Source: JACQFZ01 sp045810625 (GTDB lineage: Bacteria > Pseudomonadota > Gammaproteobacteria > Acidiferrobacterales > Sulfurifustaceae). Taken from it: a DNA stretch of 64,000 nt. Below, piece by piece: positions 25,028 through 34,203 of this stretch; position 1 is the first letter of the stretch, and each line of letters starts with the position of its first letter. The stretch covers positions 1-64,000 of the forward strand of contig JBJMVQ010000048.1 of NCBI GenBank assembly GCA_045810625.1. Reading direction: 5' to 3'. The position numbers and the translations under genes were made by a program. The notes under the pieces were generated by a model. The model made no database searches, had not been told where the DNA came from, and worked only from the letters and a program-made list of their open reading frames with translations.

Positions 25028-27979
25028 TTAAAGCGCGCACTCGAGCGTCGTGCCCGCGAGACTCTGTCGAATGTCCGCGGACCAGCGTTCGGGCTCGCTC
25101 TTCTGGCCGAGCTTGGCCATGGCGCGCTCAACGTCGTAGATCAGTCGTACGCGGCCAATGTCATGCGCGATACGAAAGGCGACCGCAAGCTCTGCGGCGG
25201 CGGCGCGCACATCGCCTTTCGCAATCAGCGCTTCACCGCACCAGCGATGCGCCGAACCCGCGCGCTCCTTGAGTCCGGAGCTTTCGGCCAGCACGAGCAC
25301 CTCGCGCGCGTAACGCAGACATCCGCCGGCGTCGCCACGTGCGAGCGCGAGCTGGGCGAGCGCCTCCATGCAGCGGACCATTTCCTGAAGCTCGCAGTAC
25401 TCGCGTGCATGCGCCACTTCGCGCTCCAGCTCCAATCCATCGTCGATAAGGCCGAGGCGCAGCCGCGCAATTGCGCGGTTCGCGACGATGCGTGGACGCC
25501 AAAAGGTGATTTTCGATGCGTCCGCCAGCGCGAGCGCGCGCTCGCAGTCATCGAGAGCCCGACGATTGAGTCCCAGGTCGAGCAAGAGTTGACCAAGCAG
25601 GTCGTAAGCGATGAGCTGATATCGAACCTGCTTCACGCTCTCCAGCCAATGCAGCGTCCGCGTCATCCCGTTGAACGCCTCGCCGTAATGGCCGGTACAG
25701 GCGCGCACGTGATCGCGTCCGAGCAGTGTCGGCCCGAAATGCCACTGCAGATCGGCGCGCTGCGCGATCTCGAACGCCGCGTCGAACTGTGCCGCTGCCT
25801 TTGCATAGTCGCCGAGCCCGAGCGTGCCGAGGTGGGCGTAGGCAACCATCATCAGGTTCTCCGACTCGTAGCTCTTGTCGCCAATGCCGCGCGCGAGATC
25901 GATCGAACGCTCGTAACAGGCGATAGCGGCGCGCGGCTCGAGGTTGTTGAAATGCGCTTCGCCGCGTCCGTGATACGCCTGCACGGCCACGAGGTCGGTC
26001 AGGCCGAGGCGTTCGCAGATCGCGACCGCTTCTTCGTGGTAAGCGATCGCCTCGCGGTTGCGGCCGTCGCTCCACGACACGGTGCCCAGGTGATAAAGCG
26101 TGTCGGCGGCGTGCCGCTCGTCGTTCATGGCACGGCATTCGGCCAGCGCTTGCTGGAGGCAGTCCGTCGCCTGCGGATAGTCATCGCCGCGGCGATACGT
26201 CATACCAAGCTGAATGAGCGCGTCGCGCGCCTTGGCGCGATCCCCTTTCGCCTTGGCCGCGTCGATGACGCGCCGGATATCCGCGACTGCGCCGGCCGCC
26301 TGCCCCGCTTGCGCACGCACGCTGCCGCGGCACTCATAGAGATCGATGAGGCTGCGGTCGCGCAACGCCTCGCCGTGCGCTTCCGCAAGCGCCACGGCGC
26401 GGTCGAGCCAGTGCAGTGCATCGCGTAACGCGAAGAGCTTCTGCGAGCGTTCGGCGGCGCGCACCATGTGATGCAGCGCCTCGTGCCAGACGCGGCCGCG
26501 CTCGTAGTGCTCGGCGAGTCGTGCATCCTGTTCGTGTGACTCGCCTTCGCCGTGGGTTTCGAGCGTTTCCGCGACCGCGCGGTGCAGCAGCGTGCGCCGC
26601 GCGCCGCCGATCTCGCGGTAAACCACCTCACGCACTTTGTCATGGCTGAAGTCGTAAAGACCGTCCGACTCCTCGCGCAGCAGGCGCCGGCGCACGAGCG
26701 TTTCCAGAGCGGCCAGTAACCGGTCTTCGGGCGCCTTCATCACCTTCAGCAAACTGTCGAAGTCGAAACGCCGGCCGAACACCGCGGCGACATCGAGGGC
26801 CGGACGCGCGGCGCGCGGGACATGCACGAGGCGCGCGCGTACGAAAGCCTGCAGCGCCTCCGGCAGCGACAAATCACCGCCGTCGCCGCCGGCCATCTCG
26901 CCGGCGCGCAGCGCGTGCAGCATGGTCGTCAGAAAGAACGGGTTACCGTCGGTTTCCCGCTGCAGCCGTTGCGCGAGGCGCACGTCGCCTTTCAACAACG
27001 CTTCGGTCTCCGCAAGGCGCAACCGCGCGAGCGGCATGTGTCTGACGTGCGTCTCGCGCCGCAGGCTCTCCACCAGTCCGGCGAAGCGCTCGTCGGCGTA
27101 CATTTCCTCGTCCCGAAAGGCGAGCAACACGAGCAGCGGGCGGCTTGCCGCCCCGCGCGCGAAGTAGTGCACGAATTGTGCGCTCGCGTCGTCGGCCCAT
27201 TGGAAGTCGTCGACGATAGCGATGAGCTGGCGCCCCTCGGCCAGCGCGTCGAAAAGCTGCCTGAGGGCGCGGAACAGCCGCGCCTGGCGCGCTTCCGGAA
27301 AGTCCGAAGAGAGCGCCGGGACGGGAATGCGCTGCGCGACCGCCGGCACCAGGGCGGCGATTTCGGCCAGCGACACCGGCGCGAGCTTACGAAGCGACGC
27401 GTCGGGCGCGAGCTCCAATGCCTGCGTCACGAGATCGATCACGGGCTGATACGGCATGGCGCGCTCGATCTCGTAGCAATTGGTGCTCAGCGTGCGCAGG
27501 CCGCGCGCTCGCGCGTACTGCGCAAGCTCGCGCATCAAACGGCTCTTGCCGATGCCCGGCTCGCCTTCGATCAACACAGCGTGGCCGCTGCCGGTGGTGA
27601 GCCGGGCAAGAAGACCGAGCAGGAGGCCATACTCGTTACCGCGCCCGACGAATGGCGTTACTTCCGTCTCTTCCGTTCGGGCGACTGCGGTCTCTTCCGT
27701 TTGAGCAACTGCCACCGGCTCCCAATCCACCTCTAATCGTTCGGTGCGACGGGACGCGCGGGCGGCGTCGAGAAATGCTTCGCGCTCTTGCGGCGGGATT
27801 GCGAGCTTATCGGCAAGGCGCTCCGCGAGGTGTCGCGAAGGTCGGCGCTCATCCGCTTCAATTTTGCGTATGGCGTGACGTGAGCAGCTTACGCTGTCCG
27901 CAAGATCCTCCTGCGTGAGGTCCAGCGCCTTTCGACGCCGCCGCAGCCAGTAGCCGAATGAATTCGTCCGCTCGGTCAC
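25028..27979 (-). CDS. XRE-HTH / AAA ATPase / TPR transcriptional regulator
   Basis: A 983-aa STAND-like regulator. Residues about 8-62 form an XRE helix-turn-helix (LTQEDLADSVSCSRHAIRKIE), residues about 110-400 an AAA/NACHT-like ATPase with Walker A GEPGIGKSRL and Walker B-like LIAIVDDFQW, and the rest is TPR-like helical repeats. The true start is GTG 27979 with GCAGGAA upstream; the frame is open further but overlaps a DUF4148 gene. Convergent with the HAD gene and at the edge of the biosynthetic region, it is the best candidate for a pathway regulator; its signal is unknown. Confidence 0.85.
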   Translation of the reverse strand: MTERTNSFGYWLRRRRKALDLTQEDLADSVSCSRHAIRKIEADERRPSRHLAERLADKLAIPPQEREAFLDAARASRRTERLEVDWEPVAVAQTEETAVARTEETEVTPFVGRGNEYGLLLGLLARLTTGSGHAVLIEGEPGIGKSRLMRELAQYARARGLRTLSTNCYEIERAMPYQPVIDLVTQALELAPDASLRKLAPVSLAEIAALVPAVAQRIPVPALSSDFPEARQARLFRALRQLFDALAEGRQLIAIVDDFQWADDASAQFVHYFARGAASRPLLVLLAFRDEEMYADERFAGLVESLRRETHVRHMPLARLRLAETEALLKGDVRLAQRLQRETDGNPFFLTTMLHALRAGEMAGGDGGDLSLPEALQAFVRARLVHVPRAARPALDVAAVFGRRFDFDSLLKVMKAPEDRLLAALETLVRRRLLREESDGLYDFSHDKVREVVYREIGGARRTLLHRAVAETLETHGEGESHEQDARLAEHYERGRVWHEALHHMVRAAERSQKLFALRDALHWLDRAVALAEAHGEALRDRSLIDLYECRGSVRAQAGQAAGAVADIRRVIDAAKAKGDRAKARDALIQLGMTYRRGDDYPQATDCLQQALAECRAMNDERHAADTLYHLGTVSWSDGRNREAIAYHEEAVAICERLGLTDLVAVQAYHGRGEAHFNNLEPRAAIACYERSIDLARGIGDKSYESENLMMVAYAHLGTLGLGDYAKAAAQFDAAFEIAQRADLQWHFGPTLLGRDHVRACTGHYGEAFNGMTRTLHWLESVKQVRYQLIAYDLLGQLLLDLGLNRRALDDCERALALADASKITFWRPRIVANRAIARLRLGLIDDGLELEREVAHAREYCELQEMVRCMEALAQLALARGDAGGCLRYAREVLVLAESSGLKERAGSAHRWCGEALIAKGDVRAAAAELAVAFRIAHDIGRVRLIYDVERAMAKLGQKSEPERWSADIRQSLAGTTLECAL

Positions 27980-28120
27980 GCGCCATTCCTGCTTTTCAAC
28001 GGCGTATTCTGTCACGCTTTTTGTCCCGCTGCCTGTCCCCCTCTGAGTGACCGTGCAGAGCGCGCGATGCAGTTCAATACACGTCGCCACCACCAACCTC
28101 AAGTCAACAAGGAGACGACC

Positions 28121-28579
28121 ATGAAGATTCAGCAAATCTCTACCGTCCTCACGGGCATGGCTGCAGCGGCATTCATCGGTTTTTCGCCCGTACATGCGGG
28201 AGACATCTATGCCGGCGGCAACGACTACCTGAGGATCAACGAGCTCTTCCCGGGCACGTATTCGTCCGTGAAACCGGAAGGAGCCGGCAAGACGCGCGCC
28301 GAAGTGCAAGCCGAGCTGGCCGAAGCGAATCGCACCGGTGACATCTATGGCAGCGGCGAGACCTTCGTGAAGCTGAACCAGGTCTTCCCCGGCCGCTATC
28401 CTTCCGTGGAACCGGTCGCGATGGGCAAGACGCGTGCGCAAGTGCAGGCCGAGCTGACCGACGCGGTCCGCACCGGCGACGCCTATTCCGGCGGCGATAA
28501 CATCGACACACTGAAGGTCACGTTCCCCGGAAACTATCCGCCGAAATCGCCAATGATTGCGGTGACGCAGGCGGAATAA
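28121..28579 (+). CDS. Secreted DUF4148 repeat protein
   Basis: 152 aa with a signal peptide (about residues 1-26, ending SPVHA) and three imperfect repeats of the form GKTRAEVQAEL...RTGDIY..GG followed by LFPG-YP. DUF4148 proteins are small periplasmic proteins abundant in Burkholderiales, often stress or metal associated; their function is not established. The ribosome site AAGGAGACGACC precedes ATG 28121. It is divergent from the XRE/AAA regulator and paralogous to the gene at 33712-34203. Confidence 0.88.
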   Translation: MKIQQISTVLTGMAAAAFIGFSPVHAGDIYAGGNDYLRINELFPGTYSSVKPEGAGKTRAEVQAELAEANRTGDIYGSGETFVKLNQVFPGRYPSVEPVAMGKTRAQVQAELTDAVRTGDAYSGGDNIDTLKVTFPGNYPPKSPMIAVTQAE

Positions 28580-28594
28580 CTCGACAAGGGGGTT

Positions 28595-28634
28595 CGCCGC
28601 CGAGCGTGCACTTACTTAGTGGCCCTCGGCGGCG
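28595..28634 (+). terminator. Hairpin after DUF4148 gene
   Basis: CGCCGCCGAG pairs with CTCGGCGGCG across a 20-base loop, 16 bases after the DUF4148 stop. There is no T-run, so intrinsic termination is uncertain. Confidence 0.35.
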
Positions 28635-28660
28635 CGGTCGAGCCGAAGTCAATGATCAGG

Positions 28661-28684
28661 CATCTCACACCACATCTCACACCA
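28661..28684. repeat. 12-bp perfect tandem duplication
   Basis: CATCTCACACCA occurs twice in the gap between the DUF4148 and methyltransferase genes. Confidence 0.65.
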
Positions 28685-28748
28685 CAACTTCGGTCAGGCG
28701 ATGCCGAAACGGCGATTCAGCCGGGACGGCATCAGGCGGTGACCCTTT

Positions 28749-28772
28749 TGTAGGACCCGCTGTAGGACCCGC
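28749..28772. repeat. 12-bp perfect tandem duplication
   Basis: TGTAGGACCCGC occurs twice, 65 bases after the previous tandem duplication in the same gap. Confidence 0.65.
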
Positions 28773-28843
28773 GCAAGCAGCAGTGAGATCAACGAACCAT
28801 CGGAGAAGCGAACATGCGGCCCGCATTAATTAAGGAGAACACC

Positions 28844-29671
28844 ATGCAAGGACAAACGGTGGTACCCGCTCAACCGGACTTGGTCGCAATCAAAGCGCGC
28901 CAACAGCAAACGTGGTCGTGCGGCGACTACGCCGTCATCGGCACGACGCTGCAACCCGTCGGCGAATCGCTGTGTGAGGCGCTCGACTTGCGTCCCGGCA
29001 GCGTCGTACTCGACGTGGCGGCCGGCAACGGCAACGCCACGCTCGCCGCCGCACGCCGCGCCTGCGATGTCGTGTCGACCGACTACGTACCGGAGCTCCT
29101 CGAGCGTGCACGGGCGCGTGCGAGCGCCGAGGGCCTCGACGTGCGCTTTCAGCAGGCCGACGCCGAGAACCTGCCCTTTCCCGACGCGAGCTTCGATGCG
29201 GTGTTGTCCACGTTCGGCGTCATGTTCACGCCGAATCAGGAGAAAGCGGCCGGGGAGCTCGCGCGCGTGTGCAAGGAAAACGGGCGCATCGGCCTTGCGA
29301 ACTGGACGCCCGACAGTTTGATCGGCGGACTGTTCAAGCTGATCGGCCGCTACGTGCCGCCGCCCGCAGGCGTCAAATCGCCGCTACTGTGGGGAACCGA
29401 AGAGCGACTGCGCGAGCTGTTCTACGGGCACAACATGCAGGTGGCGCGGCGGCAACACGTGTTCCGTTATCGCTCGCCAAGGCACTGGCTCGACACATTC
29501 CGCACGTATTATGGGCCGATGCACAAGGTGTTCGCCACGCTCGACGCGGGTAAGCAAGCGGCGCTGACAGAGGAGGTGCTCGAGCTGATCGCCAAGCACA
29601 ATCGCTACGGCGATGCGATGGTGGTGCCGAGCGATTATCTCGAAATCGTCATCAACGTTCGTTTTTTCTAA
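28844..29671 (+). CDS. Class I SAM-dependent methyltransferase
   Basis: A 275-aa Rossmann methyltransferase. Motif I is VLDVAAGNGNATL, followed by VSTDYVPELL and FPDASFDAVLSTFGVMF, a UbiE/COQ5-like small-molecule type. ATG 28844 follows TAAGGAGAACACC. It begins a plus-strand run with an alpha/beta hydrolase and a cysteine synthase. The substrate is unknown, and its place in the nearby biosynthetic cluster is uncertain. Confidence 0.85.
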   Translation: MQGQTVVPAQPDLVAIKARQQQTWSCGDYAVIGTTLQPVGESLCEALDLRPGSVVLDVAAGNGNATLAAARRACDVVSTDYVPELLERARARASAEGLDVRFQQADAENLPFPDASFDAVLSTFGVMFTPNQEKAAGELARVCKENGRIGLANWTPDSLIGGLFKLIGRYVPPPAGVKSPLLWGTEERLRELFYGHNMQVARRQHVFRYRSPRHWLDTFRTYYGPMHKVFATLDAGKQAALTEEVLELIAKHNRYGDAMVVPSDYLEIVINVRFF

Positions 29672-29706
29672 GTCGTCAAGAGAGCGGTTTGATTCGAGGA
29701 AAAAGT

Positions 29707-30570
29707 ATGCCCACGCTCTCGAAGGGAAATCTCAAGATCGACTATACCGACGACGGACGAGGCGAACCGGTGGTTCTGATTCACAGTTCCGTCAGCGGAA
29801 ATCGGCAATGGCGTGCGCTCATCGAGGCCTTGAAGGATCGCTACCGAGTCCTCGCGATCAATTTATACGGCTACGGCGAAACAACGCCGTGGCCGAGCAC
29901 GGCGCCGCAATCGTTGTACGCCCAGGCTCAGCTCGTTTTGGCGTTGTGCGAGGAGATTGGGACGCCGGTCCGACTCGTGGGACACTCCTTTGGCGGTTCC
30001 GTCGCGATGAAGTCCGCCATGCTTCTCGGTCCGCGCGTCGAACGCTTGGTGCTGCTCGAACCCAATCCCTTCTATCTTCTTAAGCAAAACGGACGCATGC
30101 AGGCGTTCCTGGAGTCGCGGAGCTTGCGCGATCACGTGAAGTGCTTCGGTGCGCTGGGAGAATGGCCGAAGGTCGCGGAGCGCTTTGCCGACTATTGGCT
30201 CGGCGACGGATCGTGGCGCGCGATGCCCGAAAAGCGCCGCGCCGCGTTCGTGGAATCGCTGCGGCCGAATTTCTACGAATGGGATGCCGTGATGGACGAG
30301 GAAACCACCCTCGACGAATGGAAGACGTTGAGTGCGAGAACTCTGGTCGTGAGCGATCCGTCGACGCGGCTGCCTATTCGCGAAATCGTCGACGTCTTCG
30401 CCGCCGCGTGTCCCCATTGGGGTTTTCACTCGCTTGACGAGGGCGGGCATATGGCGCCACTTACTCACCCCGAACTCATCAATCCGGTCATTCGTGAATT
30501 CCTCGACGCTGATATCGAAGAAGAAGATATGATGTCCGGCATCGACGAACTGCAGAGAGAAGTGACGTGA
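29707..30570 (+). CDS. Alpha/beta hydrolase
   Basis: A 287-aa hydrolase with nucleophile elbow LVGHSFGGSV, a probable acid in VVSDPSTRL and catalytic His in DEGGHMAPL. ATG 29707 (MPTLSKGN) follows GAGGAAAAAG; an upstream TTG at 29689 is less likely. Its stop overlaps the cysteine-synthase start by 4 bases. Substrate unknown; the fold includes esterases, dehalogenases and epoxide hydrolases. Confidence 0.84.
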   Translation: MPTLSKGNLKIDYTDDGRGEPVVLIHSSVSGNRQWRALIEALKDRYRVLAINLYGYGETTPWPSTAPQSLYAQAQLVLALCEEIGTPVRLVGHSFGGSVAMKSAMLLGPRVERLVLLEPNPFYLLKQNGRMQAFLESRSLRDHVKCFGALGEWPKVAERFADYWLGDGSWRAMPEKRRAAFVESLRPNFYEWDAVMDEETTLDEWKTLSARTLVVSDPSTRLPIREIVDVFAAACPHWGFHSLDEGGHMAPLTHPELINPVIREFLDADIEEEDMMSGIDELQREVT

Positions 30571-31502
30571 GAATCGCGGATACGGCACTCGACCTCGTCG
30601 GCAATACGCCCCTCGTGCGTATCAACCGCCTGGCAAAGAGTTGCTACGCACAAGTCGTCGGCAAGCTCGAGTTCTATGCGCCGGGCGCGAGCGTCAAGGA
30701 CCGCATCGGCGTGTCGATGATCCTCGCCGCCGAGCGTGACGGAAAGATCGGACCCGATACGGTGATCGTCGAACCCACCAGCGGCAATACCGGTATCGCG
30801 CTCGCGTGGGTGTGCGCGGTGAAGGGCTATCGCTGCATCATGTACATGCCCGAAACGATGAGCAAGGAGCGGCGCGCGGTCATCAAAGCATTCGGCGCGG
30901 AGCTCGTACTGACGCCGGCGGCCGAAGGCGCGATTGGCGCCGTGAACCGCGTGAAGGAACTCGTCGCCTCGGACCCGAAGCGCTATTTCATGCCCGATCA
31001 GTTCGCCAGCCCGGCGAATCCGGAAGTGCATCGGCGAACGACCGCCGAGGAAATCTGGCGCGACACCGATGGGAAGGCCGATATTCTCATCTCGGGTATC
31101 GGCACCGGCGGCACCATCACCGGCGTCGGCGAAGTGATCAGAGAACGCAAACCCTCGTTCCGCTGCGTCGCCGTCGAACCGGACGCGTCGCCGGTACTTT
31201 CCGGCGGCCAGAAGGGCCCGCATGCCATCCAGGGTCTCGGCGCCGGCTTCGTCCCCGAAATTCTCAACACGGAAATCTACGACGAGATCGTGCGCGTGAA
31301 GAACGACGACGCGATCGAAACCGCGCGGAGCCTCGCACGGCAGGAAGGGCTTTTCGTCGGCATCTCCTCGGGCGCCGCGATTTGGGCGGCGTTGCAGATC
31401 GCGAGACGAAAAGAGAACGAAGGGAAACTGATCGTCGCAATCCTGCCTTCTTATGGCGAACGCTACCTCACCTCGCCGCTTTATGCGGCGCTGATGGAAT
31501 AA
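30567..31502 (+). CDS. cysK: Cysteine synthase family (O-acetylserine sulfhydrylase)
   Basis: A 311-aa PLP enzyme of the CysK/CysM type. The PLP lysine is in SVKDRIG, the substrate loop is EPTSGNTGIAL and the phosphate loop GIGTGGTITG. It makes cysteine from O-acetylserine and sulfide. The start is GTG 30567, coupled to the hydrolase by a 4-base overlap. As second copies of this family are often recruited to make unusual beta-substituted alanines (including diaminopropionate), a pathway role is possible; an ordinary CysK cannot be ruled out. Confidence 0.87.
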   Translation: MRIADTALDLVGNTPLVRINRLAKSCYAQVVGKLEFYAPGASVKDRIGVSMILAAERDGKIGPDTVIVEPTSGNTGIALAWVCAVKGYRCIMYMPETMSKERRAVIKAFGAELVLTPAAEGAIGAVNRVKELVASDPKRYFMPDQFASPANPEVHRRTTAEEIWRDTDGKADILISGIGTGGTITGVGEVIRERKPSFRCVAVEPDASPVLSGGQKGPHAIQGLGAGFVPEILNTEIYDEIVRVKNDDAIETARSLARQEGLFVGISSGAAIWAALQIARRKENEGKLIVAILPSYGERYLTSPLYAALME

Positions 31503-31647
31503 AGATCACGAGATTGTCAGCCGGCGCTGCTCTGCGCATTTCTACCGCTTTGTCTTCAAAAGGTGGGACGCACAAAGCATGCACGATGTCCTCTGTGCGC
31601 AACGCGAAGGTCGTGCATCCCGGCTGCCTAATAGCTGACACTTCGCA

Positions 31648-32457
31648 TCACCGCTCGCGGTAATACATCCGCATCGCAATCGGCGCAAACACCGCCGTCA
31701 TGATCAGAGCGGCAACGAGCACCCAGGCTACATCGGCCGCCGCGACGCCGCCGTGCATCAGTCCGCGCGAGGCGGTCGCGAGATGACTGACCGGATTGAC
31801 CGCGACGACCGCCTGCAGCCAGCCCGGCATCGTGGCCGGATCGACGAAGATGTTGCTGACGAAGGTGAGCGGAAAGAGCAGCAGGAAGCTCGTCGTCATC
31901 ACCGATTCGGGCGAGCGCACGAGAAACCCGACGATCATCCAGATCCACGACAGCGCCGAAGCGAACACGAGCATCAGCGCGATCGCCACGATCACGCCGA
32001 GCGGACCGGCCTCGGGCCGGAAACCGAGGATGAGCCCGACGATCATCACCACGATACCCGCGAGCGAATAGCGCATGAGGTCGCCGAGCAGCGCGCCCAC
32101 GATCGGCGCGGGCTGCCAGATGGGCAACGAGCGGAAACGGTCGAACAGGCCCTTCTGAATGTCGGCGTTCAAACCGACGCCGGTGTACACCGTCAAAAAT
32201 ACGATCGTCTGCACGACGATACCGGGCAGCAGATACTGCAGGTACGCGGCGGTCGAACCCGCGAGCGCGCCGCCGAACAGGTACGTGAACAGCACCGTCA
32301 TCATGATCGGGAATACGGCGACGTCGAACAGCTGAAACGGCACGTGCTTGATCTTCAGGATCGCGCGCCAGCCGAGCGTCAGGACCGCCGAAACCGCGCT
32401 CGGCGGCCGCGGCCGTTGATCGTGCGCGAGCGCGTTGTGCAGCGAAGTAATGCTCAT
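31648..32457 (-). CDS. ABC-2 type permease (DrrB-like)
   Basis: A 269-aa membrane permease with about six hydrophobic segments, matching the ABC-2/DrrB drug-export family. Its start overlaps the ATPase stop by 4 bases. Together they form an efflux pump for a hydrophobic compound, possibly the product of the adjacent cluster. Confidence 0.88.
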   Translation of the reverse strand: MSITSLHNALAHDQRPRPPSAVSAVLTLGWRAILKIKHVPFQLFDVAVFPIMMTVLFTYLFGGALAGSTAAYLQYLLPGIVVQTIVFLTVYTGVGLNADIQKGLFDRFRSLPIWQPAPIVGALLGDLMRYSLAGIVVMIVGLILGFRPEAGPLGVIVAIALMLVFASALSWIWMIVGFLVRSPESVMTTSFLLLFPLTFVSNIFVDPATMPGWLQAVVAVNPVSHLATASRGLMHGGVAAADVAWVLVAALIMTAVFAPIAMRMYYRER

Positions 32458-33416
32458 GCCGCCTCCTTGCTGTTTTGCTCTTGCGCAGCATGCCCGGTCA
32501 GCGCGAAGAACACATCGTCCAGGCTCGGCTGCGCGAGCGCGAACTCGGTCACCGTAATGCCTCCCGCCGCGAGCGCGGCGAGCGCCTGCGCGATCTGTTC
32601 GTCGCCGGCGACCTTCGCGATGAGGGACGTCGGCTCCCCGTCATCGTGGACGCCGTCGCCGAATAGCCGCCGCAACACCGCGCGCGCCTCATCACGCCGC
32701 GCCGCCTCATGGAGCCGCACGTGCAGCCGCCGCCCGCCGATGGATTCCTTCAACTCGCGGCTGGTTCCCTCGGCGATGAGGCGGCCGCGATCGATCACGG
32801 CCAGGCGGTCGGCGAGCCGGTCCGCTTCTTCCAGATATTGCGTCGTGAGCAAAACCGTCGTGCCCTCGGCCGCAATCGCGCGCACGATGTCCCATACCTG
32901 GTTGCGGCTGCGCGGATCGAGACCGGTCGTCGGTTCGTCGAGAAACAGCAGCTCCGCCCGGACGATGAGGCTTGCGGCGATATCGAGCCGACGACGCATG
33001 CCGCCCGAGTAGGTGCGCACTTGGCGCCCGGCGGCATCGGCGAGGTCGAAAGCTTCGAGCAGCTCCTTCGCCCGGGCCCGCGCGCCGCGCCAGCCGAAGC
33101 CCCACAAGCGGGCGACCAACACCAGGTTTTCGTGGCCGCTCAGGTCGTCGTCCACCGACGCGAACTGGCCCGTAAGGCTCACTCGCGCGCGTACCTGCGC
33201 CGCGTCCTTCACGACGTCGTAGCCGAGCACCTGCGCCGAGCCACCGTTCGGTTGCAGCAGTGTGGCGAGCATGCGGATCGTCGTGGTCTTCCCTGCCCCA
33301 TTCGGGCCAAGCAGGCCGTACACCGCGCCGCGCTCGACGCGAAGGTCGATGCCGTTAACGGCGTGCGTTTTGCCGAAAGTCTTTTGCAGATTGTTGGTTT
33401 CGATGGCTAACGTCAT
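32454..33416 (-). CDS. ABC transporter ATPase (DrrA-like)
   Basis: A 320-aa ATPase. Walker A GPNGAGKTTT, signature YSGGMRRRL, Walker B LLFLDEPTTGLD and the H-loop region TTQYLEEAD are all intact. The extended C-terminal domain after residue 220 is typical of DrrA, the daunorubicin-resistance ATPase family. First gene of a two-gene minus-strand operon with the permease; it is convergent with cysK. Confidence 0.92.
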   Translation of the reverse strand: MTLAIETNNLQKTFGKTHAVNGIDLRVERGAVYGLLGPNGAGKTTTIRMLATLLQPNGGSAQVLGYDVVKDAAQVRARVSLTGQFASVDDDLSGHENLVLVARLWGFGWRGARARAKELLEAFDLADAAGRQVRTYSGGMRRRLDIAASLIVRAELLFLDEPTTGLDPRSRNQVWDIVRAIAAEGTTVLLTTQYLEEADRLADRLAVIDRGRLIAEGTSRELKESIGGRRLHVRLHEAARRDEARAVLRRLFGDGVHDDGEPTSLIAKVAGDEQIAQALAALAAGGITVTEFALAQPSLDDVFFALTGHAAQEQNSKEAA

Positions 33417-33583
33417 GTGTCCTTCTGGGTTCGCAAATCAAAGGCGCAAGTATAGACGCGTCATGTGACAAAGACCGACGCAGTTAAGTTCATGCGTCGA
33501 GGCGGTGAGAGCCCTATGCCGTAAAGAGAAGGGTCCGATGCCGGATTGCTCCGACATCGGACGGCTGATCTAGGAGTAGAGAT

Positions 33584-33618
33584 TCCGTTCGTGCTCCGAC
33601 TCGCTCAGCACGAACGGA
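33584..33618 (-). terminator. 12-bp perfect hairpin after DUF4148 gene
   Basis: TCCGTTCGTGCT pairs with AGCACGAACGGA across an 11-base loop, between the DUF4148 stop and the DrrA-like promoter region. There is no T-run; it may end the DUF4148 transcript. Confidence 0.4.
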
Positions 33619-33711
33619 GCTCCTGCCATTTTGCTACGCGCCGGTGTCGGGGAAGTACCGCCAATAACGGCGAGCATCCGACCGTGCCACGGATCGTTTA
33701 CCGCACCTGCC

Positions 33712-34203
33712 TCAGAGAGAGCGAGTCGACGGATAGCGCCCGGGGAACAACTCGTTCAGCTTTTCCAGGCTATCGCCGCCGGCATACACGTCGCCGGTGC
33801 GGATTGCTTCCTCCAGCTCGGATTGCACCTGCTCGCGCGATTTACCGACCGTCGGCTTCGTTGGATAAAGCGTTGGCAACAGCTCGTTCATCTTGAGCGT
33901 CGTGTCCCCGCCCGCGAAGACCTCGCCGGTGCGAATCGCCTCTTCGAGCTCCGCTTGCACTTGCACGCGCGTCTTGCCGGCGACCGCCGGCTTGACGGAA
34001 GGATAGAGGCTCGGGAAAAGCTCGTTCAACTTCACGAAGGTCTCGCCGCCGAGATAAATGTCACCGGTGCGCTCGGCTTCGGCCAGCTCCGCCCACACCT
34101 GCTCCCGGGTTTTGCCATCCGCGTGGACGGGCGAAAGACCGATGAATGTGGCGGCAACCAGACCCGCGACGATGCTAGTAGGTTTGCTGAAAATAGATTT
34201 CAC
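33712..34203 (-). CDS. Secreted DUF4148 repeat protein (second copy)
   Basis: 163 aa with a signal peptide (ending SPVHA, about residue 28) and three repeats of GK(T/S)RxQVxxELxEAxRTGD-Y followed by L(F/L)P-LYP. It is clearly paralogous to the protein at 28121-28579 but in the opposite orientation. ATG 34203 is preceded by GGAGCAG. Function unknown; DUF4148 proteins are characteristic of Burkholderiales. Confidence 0.87.
   Translation of the reverse strand: MKSIFSKPTSIVAGLVAATFIGLSPVHADGKTREQVWAELAEAERTGDIYLGGETFVKLNELFPSLYPSVKPAVAGKTRVQVQAELEEAIRTGEVFAGGDTTLKMNELLPTLYPTKPTVGKSREQVQSELEEAIRTGDVYAGGDSLEKLNELFPGRYPSTRSL

Noticed and set aside
27980..28441. N-terminal extension of the large regulator
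   Set aside because: The frame is open but overlaps the divergent DUF4148 gene; GTG 27979 with its ribosome site begins exactly at the helix-turn-helix domain.
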